This document shows positions 25,035 through 34,162 of a stretch of 39,455 nt of DNA, one piece after another. How positions within the stretch are numbered: the stretch's first letter is position 1; each line of letters starts with the position of its first letter. The position numbers and the translations under genes are program-made. Below the pieces are notes generated by a model, which did not search any database, had not been told where the DNA came from, and worked only from the letters and a program-made list of their open reading frames with translations. Source of the DNA: a virus. The stretch is taken from IMG/VR virus record IMGVR_UViG_3300044642_000594, positions 1 through 39,455 of that record; one strand, written 5' to 3'.

Positions 25035-27847
25035 TGAGCAAGAATACAGACATAAGTGAGTTAATAAATTATATATCAGTTAATGGTAGTGGTCATGTAG
25101 TATTTACTACTGTACCATCTGCTGCGTCTAATACTGATAAATTTTTAGTATCTGATTCTGGCGTATTAAAATTTAGAACAGCTGCTCAATTATTATCTGA
25201 CATTGGAGCTCAAGCTTCTGGTAATTATCAAACTGCTCTTACTAATCCTGTTACAGGAACCGGCACTGCTAATTATCTACCTAAGTTTATAGGATCAACT
25301 TCAATTGCAAATAGTTTAATTTTTGACAATGGTACTAATGTACTGATTGGTACAACCACTGCTCCTACACCAGTTGCTGGTGTATCATTTCCACTATCTG
25401 TAACTTCTTCTGCTGTTACTAGAATCAGAATAGATTCTACACAAGCCACGCCAAACTCAGGATTTGGGCTATATGCTAGTAGTGTACAGAAATGGTCTAT
25501 TGCAATGTTTGGGACAGGTTCTGACTTTACTATTTATAATGATGCATTACTTGCCTCTGCAATTCTGGTAAAGGGAGCTAGCTCTAATGTATTAGTTGGT
25601 TATGGTACATCAACTGCTGATGCTGGCTATAAGCTAGACGTTAACGGAACGGGAAGGTTTTCTAGTAGCAGTTCTGTAAAATTAACTTTAAGTGGTGGAA
25701 CCAATCAAAATGGTATTGTTTATTCAGCAGTATCATCTGCTCCTCAATACTATTTAGGCTCAGGTTCAGGATTATTGGGAGGTGATTTTGGATTTATTAT
25801 TTTAGATGTTGCTGATAATAGAGGCGTTCTTTATGATAATAAAAGTACTGGAGAATTAAGATTAACCGCACCAACATTTCAAAGTTTTTATGTTAATTCA
25901 AGTAGCCGCATGGCTATTTTTAATGATGGAAATGTTACTATAAGCAACTCACCATCCAACGCAGGCTTTAAGCTAGATGTTAACGGAACAGGGAGATTTT
26001 CTAGTACTTTAACTAGTACAAGTTTAACTACAGGTACATCGAGTGGTTCTTCTGTTAATATTACAACAAATGGTAATAACGGCACATCTGGAAGTCCATT
26101 ACAAACTAATCTTAATTTTTATGGATTTAACTCAAATCTAAATGGTCAAATAAGAGTAGATGACATTGCTGGTACATCTCAAATTGGTACAATGAAATTT
26201 TATACTTGGAATTCAAGTCAAGTATTGGCATTAACATTATCTCAGACAGGTGCAGCTAGTTTTACAAATGATGTAACAGCAAATAGATATAGAGGAATTA
26301 ATAGTTTGACTTTAAACACTTATACAACTGTTAATCCATCTTCTAATGTTTATTTATATTCACAACCAAACGATAGAGATTCTTGGATTTATTTAGACTC
26401 AGCAGATACAGTTAGTAACTGGGGTATTTATCATAGACAAATTGATACAGCTGTTTCTGGATTACCTGGAAACTCTATTGGTTTTATTGGAGGAGGAGCA
26501 AGTGGATTACAAGCATGGATTTCTCTTGCTACAGGACAGGCTACTTTTAATAATAACATTGCAGCTACAAGCACAGGAGTTGATGGCATTTTTGCTGATG
26601 CATTTGTAGGAAGATATAACGCAAATAATAATGAGACAAATGCTATTCAAACAGCTGTTTCATCTGCTGCAGGTGGAAGTGGATTTAGATTCCAAGCAAG
26701 TAATGGTGGGGGATCAACAGGAAGAACTACAGTAGTAGATTTTTTAAGAGACAGACAAATTTTTTATGGTAATATAGGAATTGGAACCCCTAGTCCTGTG
26801 AATAAATTTCATCTTGAAGGTGGTAAGTTTATAATGACATCTAATGATGGTGGTTATGGACAATTTCAAATAAATGCTCCTGCAGGTGGGGAAGCAACAA
26901 TTTTATTAGGATCAACAGGTAGTGGTCAAAATAATGGAGGTTACACCAATGTAGGTGTGATGGGAATGGGAGCTTATGGTAATAATAGAGATACTTTAGT
27001 TTTAGGTACAGGATATAATGCAGGAACTATATTTTTAAAAAATAACAATGCTTTAATTGGAACTGCAACTGATGGTGGATATAGACTTGATGTTGCAGGT
27101 CAAATAAGATCTTTTTCAGGTACACCTCTGGTATTATCAATGACATCTAACCCAGCTAATGATGCAATAGTTGCAGCTAGATGGACTAGTGGTGTTGGTA
27201 TGGAAATGAGATATTTTCCTGATTTTGCTTTAGGATATATTGACAACACATATCCTGTTGCTTCTGGGCAAGTTTTTGGAGACATTCATTTTAGACAGAA
27301 TGTTGGTGGAACAATGACTAGTAGAGTTGTTTTAAAAGGTGTTAACGGTAATCTTCAACACCAAATGGCAAACAAAGCATTGACATTTGTTCAACTTACT
27401 TCAGTTGTAACTAAAACATTTACAACTTCTGGTGAAGCTACTGGAACATTTGCTGTTACTGATTTTAGTGGTATTCCTTCTAACGCAAAAGCTGTACAAG
27501 TATATGGATGGTATCATATAACAGGTTATAGTGTTGGTAGTGGACAAGGAGATCACGCAGTGTCTTGGTTTGGTATTTATAATGATGGTAGTCCTTATTC
27601 ATGGTCAGGTCCAGCAGCTCCATGGCCAGGCAGTAATTCTAGCTTTGTTTCAGCTTCTTATGGCTCTTTTGTAATGGAACATGATGGAGATGCATCTACA
27701 ACTGGTGCAAATATTAACTATTATGGATCTTGGCATCAAGGTATTATACATGTAAATTCTAGCGGAAATATTGCATATAGACTTGCTTCAGGAATAAGTG
27801 GAGGCACACATTATAATGCATTATATGCAACAGGATATTGGATTTAA
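25034..27847 (+). CDS. Tail fibre / adhesin without S74 domain
   Basis: This 937-residue beta-rich protein is coupled to the giant fibre by TAATG. Its N-terminus (INYISVNGSGHVVFTTVPSAAS) has the 'DxxGxhvhpa' anchor pattern of the other fibres. The shaft is built from LIGTTTxxxGYKLDVNGTGRFSS units. The C-terminus is unlike the S74 fibres: QLTSVVTKTFTTSGEATGTFAVTDFSGIPSNAKAVQVYGWYHITGYSVG... YNALYATGYWI, an aromatic-rich domain that looks like a beta-sandwich tip for ligand binding. It may need a separate chaperone; the small gene at 27859 is a candidate. Receptor unknown. Confidence 0.8.
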   Translation: MSKNTDISELINYISVNGSGHVVFTTVPSAASNTDKFLVSDSGVLKFRTAAQLLSDIGAQASGNYQTALTNPVTGTGTANYLPKFIGSTSIANSLIFDNGTNVLIGTTTAPTPVAGVSFPLSVTSSAVTRIRIDSTQATPNSGFGLYASSVQKWSIAMFGTGSDFTIYNDALLASAILVKGASSNVLVGYGTSTADAGYKLDVNGTGRFSSSSSVKLTLSGGTNQNGIVYSAVSSAPQYYLGSGSGLLGGDFGFIILDVADNRGVLYDNKSTGELRLTAPTFQSFYVNSSSRMAIFNDGNVTISNSPSNAGFKLDVNGTGRFSSTLTSTSLTTGTSSGSSVNITTNGNNGTSGSPLQTNLNFYGFNSNLNGQIRVDDIAGTSQIGTMKFYTWNSSQVLALTLSQTGAASFTNDVTANRYRGINSLTLNTYTTVNPSSNVYLYSQPNDRDSWIYLDSADTVSNWGIYHRQIDTAVSGLPGNSIGFIGGGASGLQAWISLATGQATFNNNIAATSTGVDGIFADAFVGRYNANNNETNAIQTAVSSAAGGSGFRFQASNGGGSTGRTTVVDFLRDRQIFYGNIGIGTPSPVNKFHLEGGKFIMTSNDGGYGQFQINAPAGGEATILLGSTGSGQNNGGYTNVGVMGMGAYGNNRDTLVLGTGYNAGTIFLKNNNALIGTATDGGYRLDVAGQIRSFSGTPLVLSMTSNPANDAIVAARWTSGVGMEMRYFPDFALGYIDNTYPVASGQVFGDIHFRQNVGGTMTSRVVLKGVNGNLQHQMANKALTFVQLTSVVTKTFTTSGEATGTFAVTDFSGIPSNAKAVQVYGWYHITGYSVGSGQGDHAVSWFGIYNDGSPYSWSGPAAPWPGSNSSFVSASYGSFVMEHDGDASTTGANINYYGSWHQGIIHVNSSGNIAYRLASGISGGTHYNALYATGYWI
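25622..26006. repeat. Two copies of a 46-bp segment in fibre shaft
   Basis: Positions 25622-25667 and 25961-26006 agree at 40 of 46 bases and code for AGYKLDVNGTGRFSS and AGFKLDVNGTGRFSS. Related units occur near 24358 (SGYRLYVNG) and 27071 (GGYRLDVAG). They are shaft modules that could allow recombination between fibre genes. Confidence 0.7.
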
Positions 27848-27858
27848 ATAAAATAGAT

Positions 27859-28182
27859 ATGACAAATAAAATAGAAATAACAGATGTTACTTATATAGAT
27901 GATGTATCTGTATTAAATGAAAAATACAATATTAAAGCACTATCAGTTGATGGAGTAGTAAAAGATTTAGAAGGTAATAATATTATATTACCAGATGATT
28001 TTGAAGTAAAACGCCAAGAATTAATTACAGAATATAATGCTTTAAGTTATCAAAGAAAACGCAAACTTGAATATCCTCCTGTTACTGATTATTTAGACGC
28101 TATTGTAAAAGGAGATCAAGCTCAAATAGATGAATATATTGCAAAATGTTTAGCTGTTAAAACTAAATATCCTAAACCTTAA
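27859..28182 (+). CDS. Small fibre-associated protein (YPP...VKTKYPKP type)
   Basis: I use the ATG at 27859 (107 residues). A TTG at 27838 would extend it into the end of the fibre gene and is less likely. The N-terminal part is strand-rich (KIEITDVTYIDDVSVLNEKYNIKAL). The C-terminal part, RKRKLEYPPVTDYLDAIVKGDQAQIDEYIAKCLAVKTKYPKP, resembles a short protein found beside tail-fibre genes in many aquatic phages (YPxxxxxLDxxxKGD ... VKxKYPKP). That suggests a tail-fibre cap or assembly partner. It follows the non-S74 fibre by 11 bases. Confidence 0.75.
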   Translation: MTNKIEITDVTYIDDVSVLNEKYNIKALSVDGVVKDLEGNNIILPDDFEVKRQELITEYNALSYQRKRKLEYPPVTDYLDAIVKGDQAQIDEYIAKCLAVKTKYPKP

Positions 28183-28234
28183 AGTGCAGCATAGAAGATT
28201 ATAATTATAAAATTATTGTAAAATAGATTAACTA

Positions 28235-30250
28235 ATGGGTAATACTAGAGACACCGGATACTTAAGAAACCTTGTAGCATACGATGCCAGTGGTAATATT
28301 GTATTACCAGCTAATCTTACTGTTACAGGAAGCATAGTAGGATATGCTACTACATCCTATGTAACCACTCAGATTAATAACTTAATTAACGGAGCACCCG
28401 GTTTATTAGATACATTAGATGAGCTTGCTGCTGCATTGGGTGATGATGCCAACTTTGCATCTACCATCACTACAAGTATAGCAGGTAAACAAGCTTCTCT
28501 TAGTGGAACCGGTTTTGTAAAAATTTCTGGTACAACTATTTCGTATGATAACACAAGTTACTTACCATTAACTGGTGGTACACTTGGTGGTGGTTTAACC
28601 ATTAATGGTAATACACAAGGCTATGGTAATTTAGAATTATTAAGTGGTAGTGGTCCATACACATTAATTGGAGAAGGTACAGGTGTAAACCAATATGGTG
28701 TTATAGATTGGGATGCTTCAAATAACAGGTTAAGAATAGCAACACAACCTTATGCTTTTGGTGCAAATGGTGGACAAATAACATTAACTACTGGTGGATT
28801 AGTTGGCATTGGTACAACAACTCCACAAAGCAAACTTGAAGTAGTTGATGGAACAGGATCTGTTTTTAGAGCAATAACCAATGGTACTAACATTATGGAA
28901 ATTGGAAATTATAAAGCTGGTGGTGCTGGATACCAACAACTTGATGTAGTTTCCGCAATATTAACTTTTGGAACAGGAACCGCAGGAGGTGGGTCGGCAA
29001 CTGAAAGAATGAGAATTACTTCAGGAGGCAATATTGGTATAGGATTTACAAATCCTCAATATATACTTCACGTTCAAGATAGTGCTAATACTGGAACAAT
29101 AGCTTTTGGACATCAATCTTTTCCTGGACTTATTTCTTGTAGTGCAACTACTGGAGAGTTAAGAATTGACAATAGATCCTCATCATCTGGATTTATTACA
29201 TTTTATCCTAATGGGCAGACTACTGTTGGATCAGAAAGAATGCGTATTACTCCAGGTGGTAATGTTGGTATTGGTACTTCAAATCCAGTTACACAATTAA
29301 ACGTTGGTCATCAATCTCATGGAATAGGTTTTGCATATTTAGGAGCTTCCTCTCTTCCATCAATAGCCGGTATTTTTACAAGTGATGGAACTGCAGGTGG
29401 TCAAACAGGATATGGTTCATTACTTCTAAAGGCAAGAAGTGATTTTGCTCCCTTTTATAGTATTAACTTTTTTACAGCTTCTTCTAGTAATACTCCTGCT
29501 GAACGCATGCGTATTACTGCAGGTGGTGTTACTATAGTTGGACATACAGCAGCAGCAGGAACAAACTTTTCACCACCCATCCAAGTTAAAGGAGGTGCAG
29601 GGATAGGTAATGGTTTTGGGATTATTTCTGGAAACAATGAAATGGTAGGAGGACTACAACTTGCTTCAAGTGGTTCTAATTCATTTAATATAGCTGCTGA
29701 TCCAGATAATTTAAGACCCTCCACTGAAATCGGTTTTACTATTGATGGTTCAACACGAATGACTATTAATTCGGGTGGTAATCTTGGCATTGGGACAGAT
29801 AGTCCTCAACAAAAATTATCAGTAGACGGATCAATAAGAGCAAACCGTTCTATATACTCATGGTATCAAGCAGGAACAAACTCATGGGACGGTTTTCAAT
29901 TTCTTCACTTAAAAACTAATATGTGGGCTGGAGGATCTCCAAATGGTAATATAGATTATACCATGTCTTTATTTTATGGTAGACTTTATTCCTATTCATC
30001 AAACTATGTACGAGAAGGGCATTTTGGATTTCATAACTGGAGCGGTCTTATATATGCTCCATCCACAAGTGGAACATTTTGGTCTGGAGGTTACACATCA
30101 TCAGATGGATTTGTTGTATTAGTAGTTGCTTTAGGTGGAGGTACATATTTTGGTGTAACAATAGATTGGTATCAAGCGTTTGGTTACCCACTTGTACAAA
30201 AAACTGTAACAGCAGCTACTCCATCAAATAGTGGATCAGGTGTATTTTAA
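28235..30250 (+). CDS. Tail fibre / adhesin without S74 domain
   Basis: This 671-residue fibre has an N-terminal anchor LVAYDASGNIVLPANLTVTG and then the widespread fibre helix module TQINNLINGAPGLLDTLDELAAALGDDANFASTITTSIAGK. The shaft holds repeated (E)RMRIT(S/P)GGN(I/V)GIGTxxP units of the type LVGIGTTTPQSKLEV. The C-terminal 110 residues (NRSIYSWYQAGTNSWDGFQFLHLKTNMWAGGSPN... YFGVTIDWYQAFGYPLVQKTVTAATPSNSGSGVF) form a separate aromatic tip with no S74 dyad. A 40-residue protein follows it after 13 bases and may be its partner. Confidence 0.8.
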   Translation: MGNTRDTGYLRNLVAYDASGNIVLPANLTVTGSIVGYATTSYVTTQINNLINGAPGLLDTLDELAAALGDDANFASTITTSIAGKQASLSGTGFVKISGTTISYDNTSYLPLTGGTLGGGLTINGNTQGYGNLELLSGSGPYTLIGEGTGVNQYGVIDWDASNNRLRIATQPYAFGANGGQITLTTGGLVGIGTTTPQSKLEVVDGTGSVFRAITNGTNIMEIGNYKAGGAGYQQLDVVSAILTFGTGTAGGGSATERMRITSGGNIGIGFTNPQYILHVQDSANTGTIAFGHQSFPGLISCSATTGELRIDNRSSSSGFITFYPNGQTTVGSERMRITPGGNVGIGTSNPVTQLNVGHQSHGIGFAYLGASSLPSIAGIFTSDGTAGGQTGYGSLLLKARSDFAPFYSINFFTASSSNTPAERMRITAGGVTIVGHTAAAGTNFSPPIQVKGGAGIGNGFGIISGNNEMVGGLQLASSGSNSFNIAADPDNLRPSTEIGFTIDGSTRMTINSGGNLGIGTDSPQQKLSVDGSIRANRSIYSWYQAGTNSWDGFQFLHLKTNMWAGGSPNGNIDYTMSLFYGRLYSYSSNYVREGHFGFHNWSGLIYAPSTSGTFWSGGYTSSDGFVVLVVALGGGTYFGVTIDWYQAFGYPLVQKTVTAATPSNSGSGVF

Positions 30251-30263
30251 AATATAAAATAAA

Positions 30264-30386
30264 ATGGAAGAAATATTAGATATTAACTCACTACCATTTC
30301 CTTCAGTTCAAGAAGGTGACAGAGTATTATATTATGAAAAATGGTACGTATACACCAATGGAACTTGGGTAGAAGAAATAAATTAA
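30264..30386 (+). CDS. 40-residue small protein between fibre genes
   Basis: An open frame from ATG at 30264 to TAA at 30384-30386 encodes MEEILDINSLPFPSVQEGDR followed by a Trp/Tyr-rich end (VLYYEKWYVYTNGTWVEEIN). Codon choice matches its neighbours, the start has an AAATAAA leader like other genes here, and it fills the gap in the right strand. The GDxVxxxxKWYVYxNGxWVE pattern recalls the 'WDGxQW' anchor segments of the fibres at 18403 and 18947. Probably a fibre accessory protein; function unknown. Confidence 0.6.
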   Translation: MEEILDINSLPFPSVQEGDRVLYYEKWYVYTNGTWVEEIN

Positions 30387-30413
30387 AAACTTATAAATAG
30401 ATAATAGTAGGTT

Positions 30414-33400
30414 ATGAACAAACAAAGGAAGACCTCCCATATACTTAACGTATTTCAGTATGACGCAGATGGACACGTTGTGTTACCAGCTAGTCTTACT
30501 TTGACCATAGCTCCGGGATCAGAGGATAATAATTCTAAAGTTCCTACTACAGCATGGGTAAGAGCTCTTATTTCTAGTTTGGGATACGTAACACTTGCCT
30601 CAGATCAAACAATCACAGGTCTTAAGACTATTGTAAGATCTGGAGATGTATTAAACTTTAAAATTGGTACTGATACTCTTTATGGGTTAAAAGTGGCTTA
30701 TAACCAAAATGAATTGGTTGAAAGTGGTGAAGCTACATGGAGTCTTGTTAATACATTCAACAGAAACGGCACTGGGTTTTCTGTAACTCCTATATCATTC
30801 TTTAGAGGTGTGCTTGTTACAGGAGAAAGACTTCTAAGTGCATCTGTAAATGCAAATCTTTTAGACTACTACTCAAATAATCCATCTGGTAGATATCCTG
30901 TATATGCTTACAATACTGGTGTACAACAGTTTTCTACTGGTATTATTGTTGGTAAAACTACTGGAGTTGTTAACGCTGCAACAGGTGCTATATCTGACTT
31001 ACCATCTGGCGTTGTTGGTAACTTTGGCGGACGGGTTATAGGAAGCAACGCTATTAACTCAAATGAGTTTGTTACACTTACTCAGCTTGATAGTTATGTT
31101 CCAACATCTAGAACATTAACAATTAACGGAACTACATTTGATCTTTCTGCTAATAGAACTTGGACTATTCCGGCAGGTGTAACAAGTTTTAATACAAGAA
31201 CAGGAGCTATCACTCTTTCATCAGGTGATGTAACTGGTGCATTAGGATATACACCATATAATAATACTAATCCTAGTGGATATATTACATCATCTGGATC
31301 TATTTCTGGTAATGCAGGTTCTGTTACATACTTAATGAATAGAACAGATTCAGCTGCTTATCCTGTTCTTTGGGGAGCTAATTATACAAATGGTATAGGA
31401 ACTATAGCGTATTCTTGTGCTGCAGTTACTATTCAATCTAGTACTGGTACTTTAACTGCAACAACGTTTAGTGGAGCTTTATCAGGTAATGCTACTACTG
31501 CAACAGCAGCACAAAATTCTAGTTTTTTAACACAAGCTAATGCTACATGGGGTGCTAGAATTCAACTAGGTGGAAATGGAGATCCAGGATCAATTGCTAA
31601 TCTTGCTGTTGTTCAAGCTACAGATGGCAATTTACATATGGATAGTGGTACTGGTAAATCTATGTATTTAAATTATTATCGTAATGGTATAATTTATTTA
31701 AATGGTGCCACATATTTCATTAGTGCTAATGGTTCACAATATAATGGTAACTCTGCAACTGCTACTACATCTTCTCAAGTTAGTATAAATTACAACAATG
31801 ATTCAAACTCTACATATCAATTATTGTGGGGTAGTGGTAATAGTGTATATGGATCAGCTCAGGTATATGTAAATCCTAGTTCTGACATTATATATGCAAG
31901 AGGTGGGTATATTAGTCCAGGTAATGCATGGGGTACTAGTGATTCAGCGTTTTTCCCTAATGGAATTACTACAGCAGGTACAACTAACTGGATATATGGA
32001 TCAACTACTCACATAGGTAACGCGACTGGTAATGGAGCAGGGCACGACTTTTATTCTAGTGGTAGTTCATACTCTACTGGAAATCTAGAGACAAATGGAT
32101 CTTTTAGAGCGCCTATATTTTATGATAGGAACGATACAGGATATTATTTAGATCCTAATTCTACATTGTCTGGTATATTAAGAGGTAATCTTAGATTTAA
32201 TGATTATGGAGCAGGAATAGTAGGTACCTATACATCTACTCGATATCAGGGAGTATTTGCAATGGGTGATGCATATAAGCTACCTATTGATGGTACTAGT
32301 GTTAGTAACTTGTATGGTATAACATGGTCGCATCCTAACGCTGGTGGTGTTGCTGGTAACCTGAATACACACGGGGCTCTTATCCTAGAAAACGGTACTT
32401 TTCTAGCTGCATTATCTGGATCTATTAGAGCTAGAGATGATATGCGTGCTCCTATTTTTTACGATCAAAATAATACTGGTTACTATATTGATGCAGCTAG
32501 TACATCGTATCTATATGATTTAACACTTGGAGGTTCTAAACATACATATCTTTATATTAATCCAGGAAATGGATATGAAGCTATGGTTCGCTATAATGGT
32601 GGATCAGGTAGTGGTTGGTATGGAGGAAAAAGAACTTCTGGCGGTATTAATTCCACTGCTGATTTTCATTTTTATTCAGAAGCAGTAGGTGCTGATGTAT
32701 TTGGTATATCTACAGGTGGAACTGCAATTTCCTCTGGAGACATGCGTTCACCAATATTTTATGATTCTAATAATACTGGATTTTATTTAGATCCTAATAA
32801 TACATCTAAACTAAGTACACTAAATGTAAATAATTTAAATTCTGGAAATGTAATTAACGTAGGTTCTACTAATAATGGAAATGAAAGCATAGCTACATCA
32901 AGTGCTAGAGGTCTTGAATTACATTCTGTAGGAGATAGAACTTACTGGATTGGAAAAAGAGAAGGCGCTTGGACACAACCATTAGATGTTTCGTTTTACA
33001 CAGGTATAAGATATCATGCTCATCAAGCATATAACGGGCATAGATTTTTTACAACTGGATACGATTCTACAGAATCTTTTTCTATAGGTAATGGAGATAA
33101 TAATGTAAGAGTAACTAATACGATTTTTGTAAGTGGTGATGCAAGAGCTCCAATATTTTATGACCAAAACGATACAGGATATTATTTAAATCCAAATGGA
33201 TTATCTTATTTGGATAGATTAGAACTTGCAGGATCAGCATATTTTAGACCTAGAAGCTGGATACAGTTTGATAGTAATTATGGTTTATATTGGCCAAATC
33301 ATTATGGAGCTCATTTATATCCAAATAATTATAACTCATATACTCAGTTTAGATTAGATGGTAATAAAAATGGATACGGAGGAATTGTAGATTCTTATAG

Positions 33401-34142
33401 TGCTGTTTCAGGAATGATGTACGATTCAGGCGGTAATGGTGGTGTATATCGTGAAGCCAATAGTAGATGGTATTTTTATTATCACCTTAGTAATGACTGC
33501 ATGGGGGTTGGTACATCTTCCACATCTTCTACTTATAGTCTTTACTTAAATAAAGGTATATATGCACCATCTAGAATTGATGCTACAATATTCTATGATG
33601 CAAGTAATACAGGGTATTATCTTGATCCTAATGGTGGGTCATATTTAGCTAGTTCTTTAGAGATAGCGAATGGATACATATTAACAAATGGAGTGGGCGG
33701 TTCTATGTATATGAATAGTGTTGCTGGTGGATTTGGTGGATATTTCCAATGTGCTAGACACTTAGTAATAGAAACACAACAAGCTGGTCACCATGTTTAT
33801 GTGCTTGATTCAAGTGGTACAGGTGTTGTAAAACTTAGTGGATCACAATCTTGGTCAGCGCATTCTGATATAAGAATAAAAACTGTACACTCAACTTTAG
33901 AAAATAATTTATCTAAACTAGAAAATATTAATCCAGTTAACTATTCTTTTAATAACTTTGATGATGATAGAAATAGAATTGGACTTGTTGCTCAGGAAGT
34001 GCAAGAACATTTCCCTGAACTTGTAACATTAGATCCTAAAACAGATTATTTAATGCTAGATTATACAGGTCTTATCCCAGTGCTTCTTGGAGCTATTAAA
34101 GAACTTAAAAACAAAGTGGAAATTTTAGAATCACAATTATAA
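30414..34142 (+). CDS. Large tail fibre with S74-type chaperone and five IFYD repeats
   Basis: This 1242-residue protein opens with the anchor ILNVFQYDADGHVVLPASLT and continues APGSEDNNSKVPTTAWVRALI, matching the giant fibre start. SRTLTINGTTFDLSANRTW and SFNTRTGAITLSSGDVTGALGYTP units follow. The distal shaft has five (R/D)(A/S)(P/T)IFYDxNxTGYYLDPN repeats between 32106 and 33632. The C-terminal S74 domain begins at S1151 (SDIRIKT, lysine at +5). It shows IGLVAQEVQEHFPELVTLDP..DYLMLDYTGLIPVLLGAIKELKNKVEILES, a standard form of this self-cleaving folding chaperone. Confidence 0.88.
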   Translation: MNKQRKTSHILNVFQYDADGHVVLPASLTLTIAPGSEDNNSKVPTTAWVRALISSLGYVTLASDQTITGLKTIVRSGDVLNFKIGTDTLYGLKVAYNQNELVESGEATWSLVNTFNRNGTGFSVTPISFFRGVLVTGERLLSASVNANLLDYYSNNPSGRYPVYAYNTGVQQFSTGIIVGKTTGVVNAATGAISDLPSGVVGNFGGRVIGSNAINSNEFVTLTQLDSYVPTSRTLTINGTTFDLSANRTWTIPAGVTSFNTRTGAITLSSGDVTGALGYTPYNNTNPSGYITSSGSISGNAGSVTYLMNRTDSAAYPVLWGANYTNGIGTIAYSCAAVTIQSSTGTLTATTFSGALSGNATTATAAQNSSFLTQANATWGARIQLGGNGDPGSIANLAVVQATDGNLHMDSGTGKSMYLNYYRNGIIYLNGATYFISANGSQYNGNSATATTSSQVSINYNNDSNSTYQLLWGSGNSVYGSAQVYVNPSSDIIYARGGYISPGNAWGTSDSAFFPNGITTAGTTNWIYGSTTHIGNATGNGAGHDFYSSGSSYSTGNLETNGSFRAPIFYDRNDTGYYLDPNSTLSGILRGNLRFNDYGAGIVGTYTSTRYQGVFAMGDAYKLPIDGTSVSNLYGITWSHPNAGGVAGNLNTHGALILENGTFLAALSGSIRARDDMRAPIFYDQNNTGYYIDAASTSYLYDLTLGGSKHTYLYINPGNGYEAMVRYNGGSGSGWYGGKRTSGGINSTADFHFYSEAVGADVFGISTGGTAISSGDMRSPIFYDSNNTGFYLDPNNTSKLSTLNVNNLNSGNVINVGSTNNGNESIATSSARGLELHSVGDRTYWIGKREGAWTQPLDVSFYTGIRYHAHQAYNGHRFFTTGYDSTESFSIGNGDNNVRVTNTIFVSGDARAPIFYDQNDTGYYLNPNGLSYLDRLELAGSAYFRPRSWIQFDSNYGLYWPNHYGAHLYPNNYNSYTQFRLDGNKNGYGGIVDSYSAVSGMMYDSGGNGGVYREANSRWYFYYHLSNDCMGVGTSSTSSTYSLYLNKGIYAPSRIDATIFYDASNTGYYLDPNGGSYLASSLEIANGYILTNGVGGSMYMNSVAGGFGGYFQCARHLVIETQQAGHHVYVLDSSGTGVVKLSGSQSWSAHSDIRIKTVHSTLENNLSKLENINPVNYSFNNFDDDRNRIGLVAQEVQEHFPELVTLDPKTDYLMLDYTGLIPVLLGAIKELKNKVEILESQL
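32106..33632. repeat. Five IFYDxNxTGYYLDP repeats in fibre gene
   Basis: The units start at 32106, 32445, 32745, 33144 and 33579 and are 54 bases each. Four are preceded by arginine (RAPIFYD, RSPIFYD) and the last reads DATIFYD. Spacings are 339, 300, 399 and 435 bases. They mark successive shaft domains, a pattern known from other phage adhesins. Confidence 0.8.
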
Positions 34143-34162
34143 ACTATTAAATTATTTAAGCT

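Noticed and set aside
28199-28210. AT-only 12-bp palindrome TTATAATTATAA before the fibre at 28235
   Set aside because: In sequence this AT-rich such palindromes are expected by chance, and no partner motif supports it.
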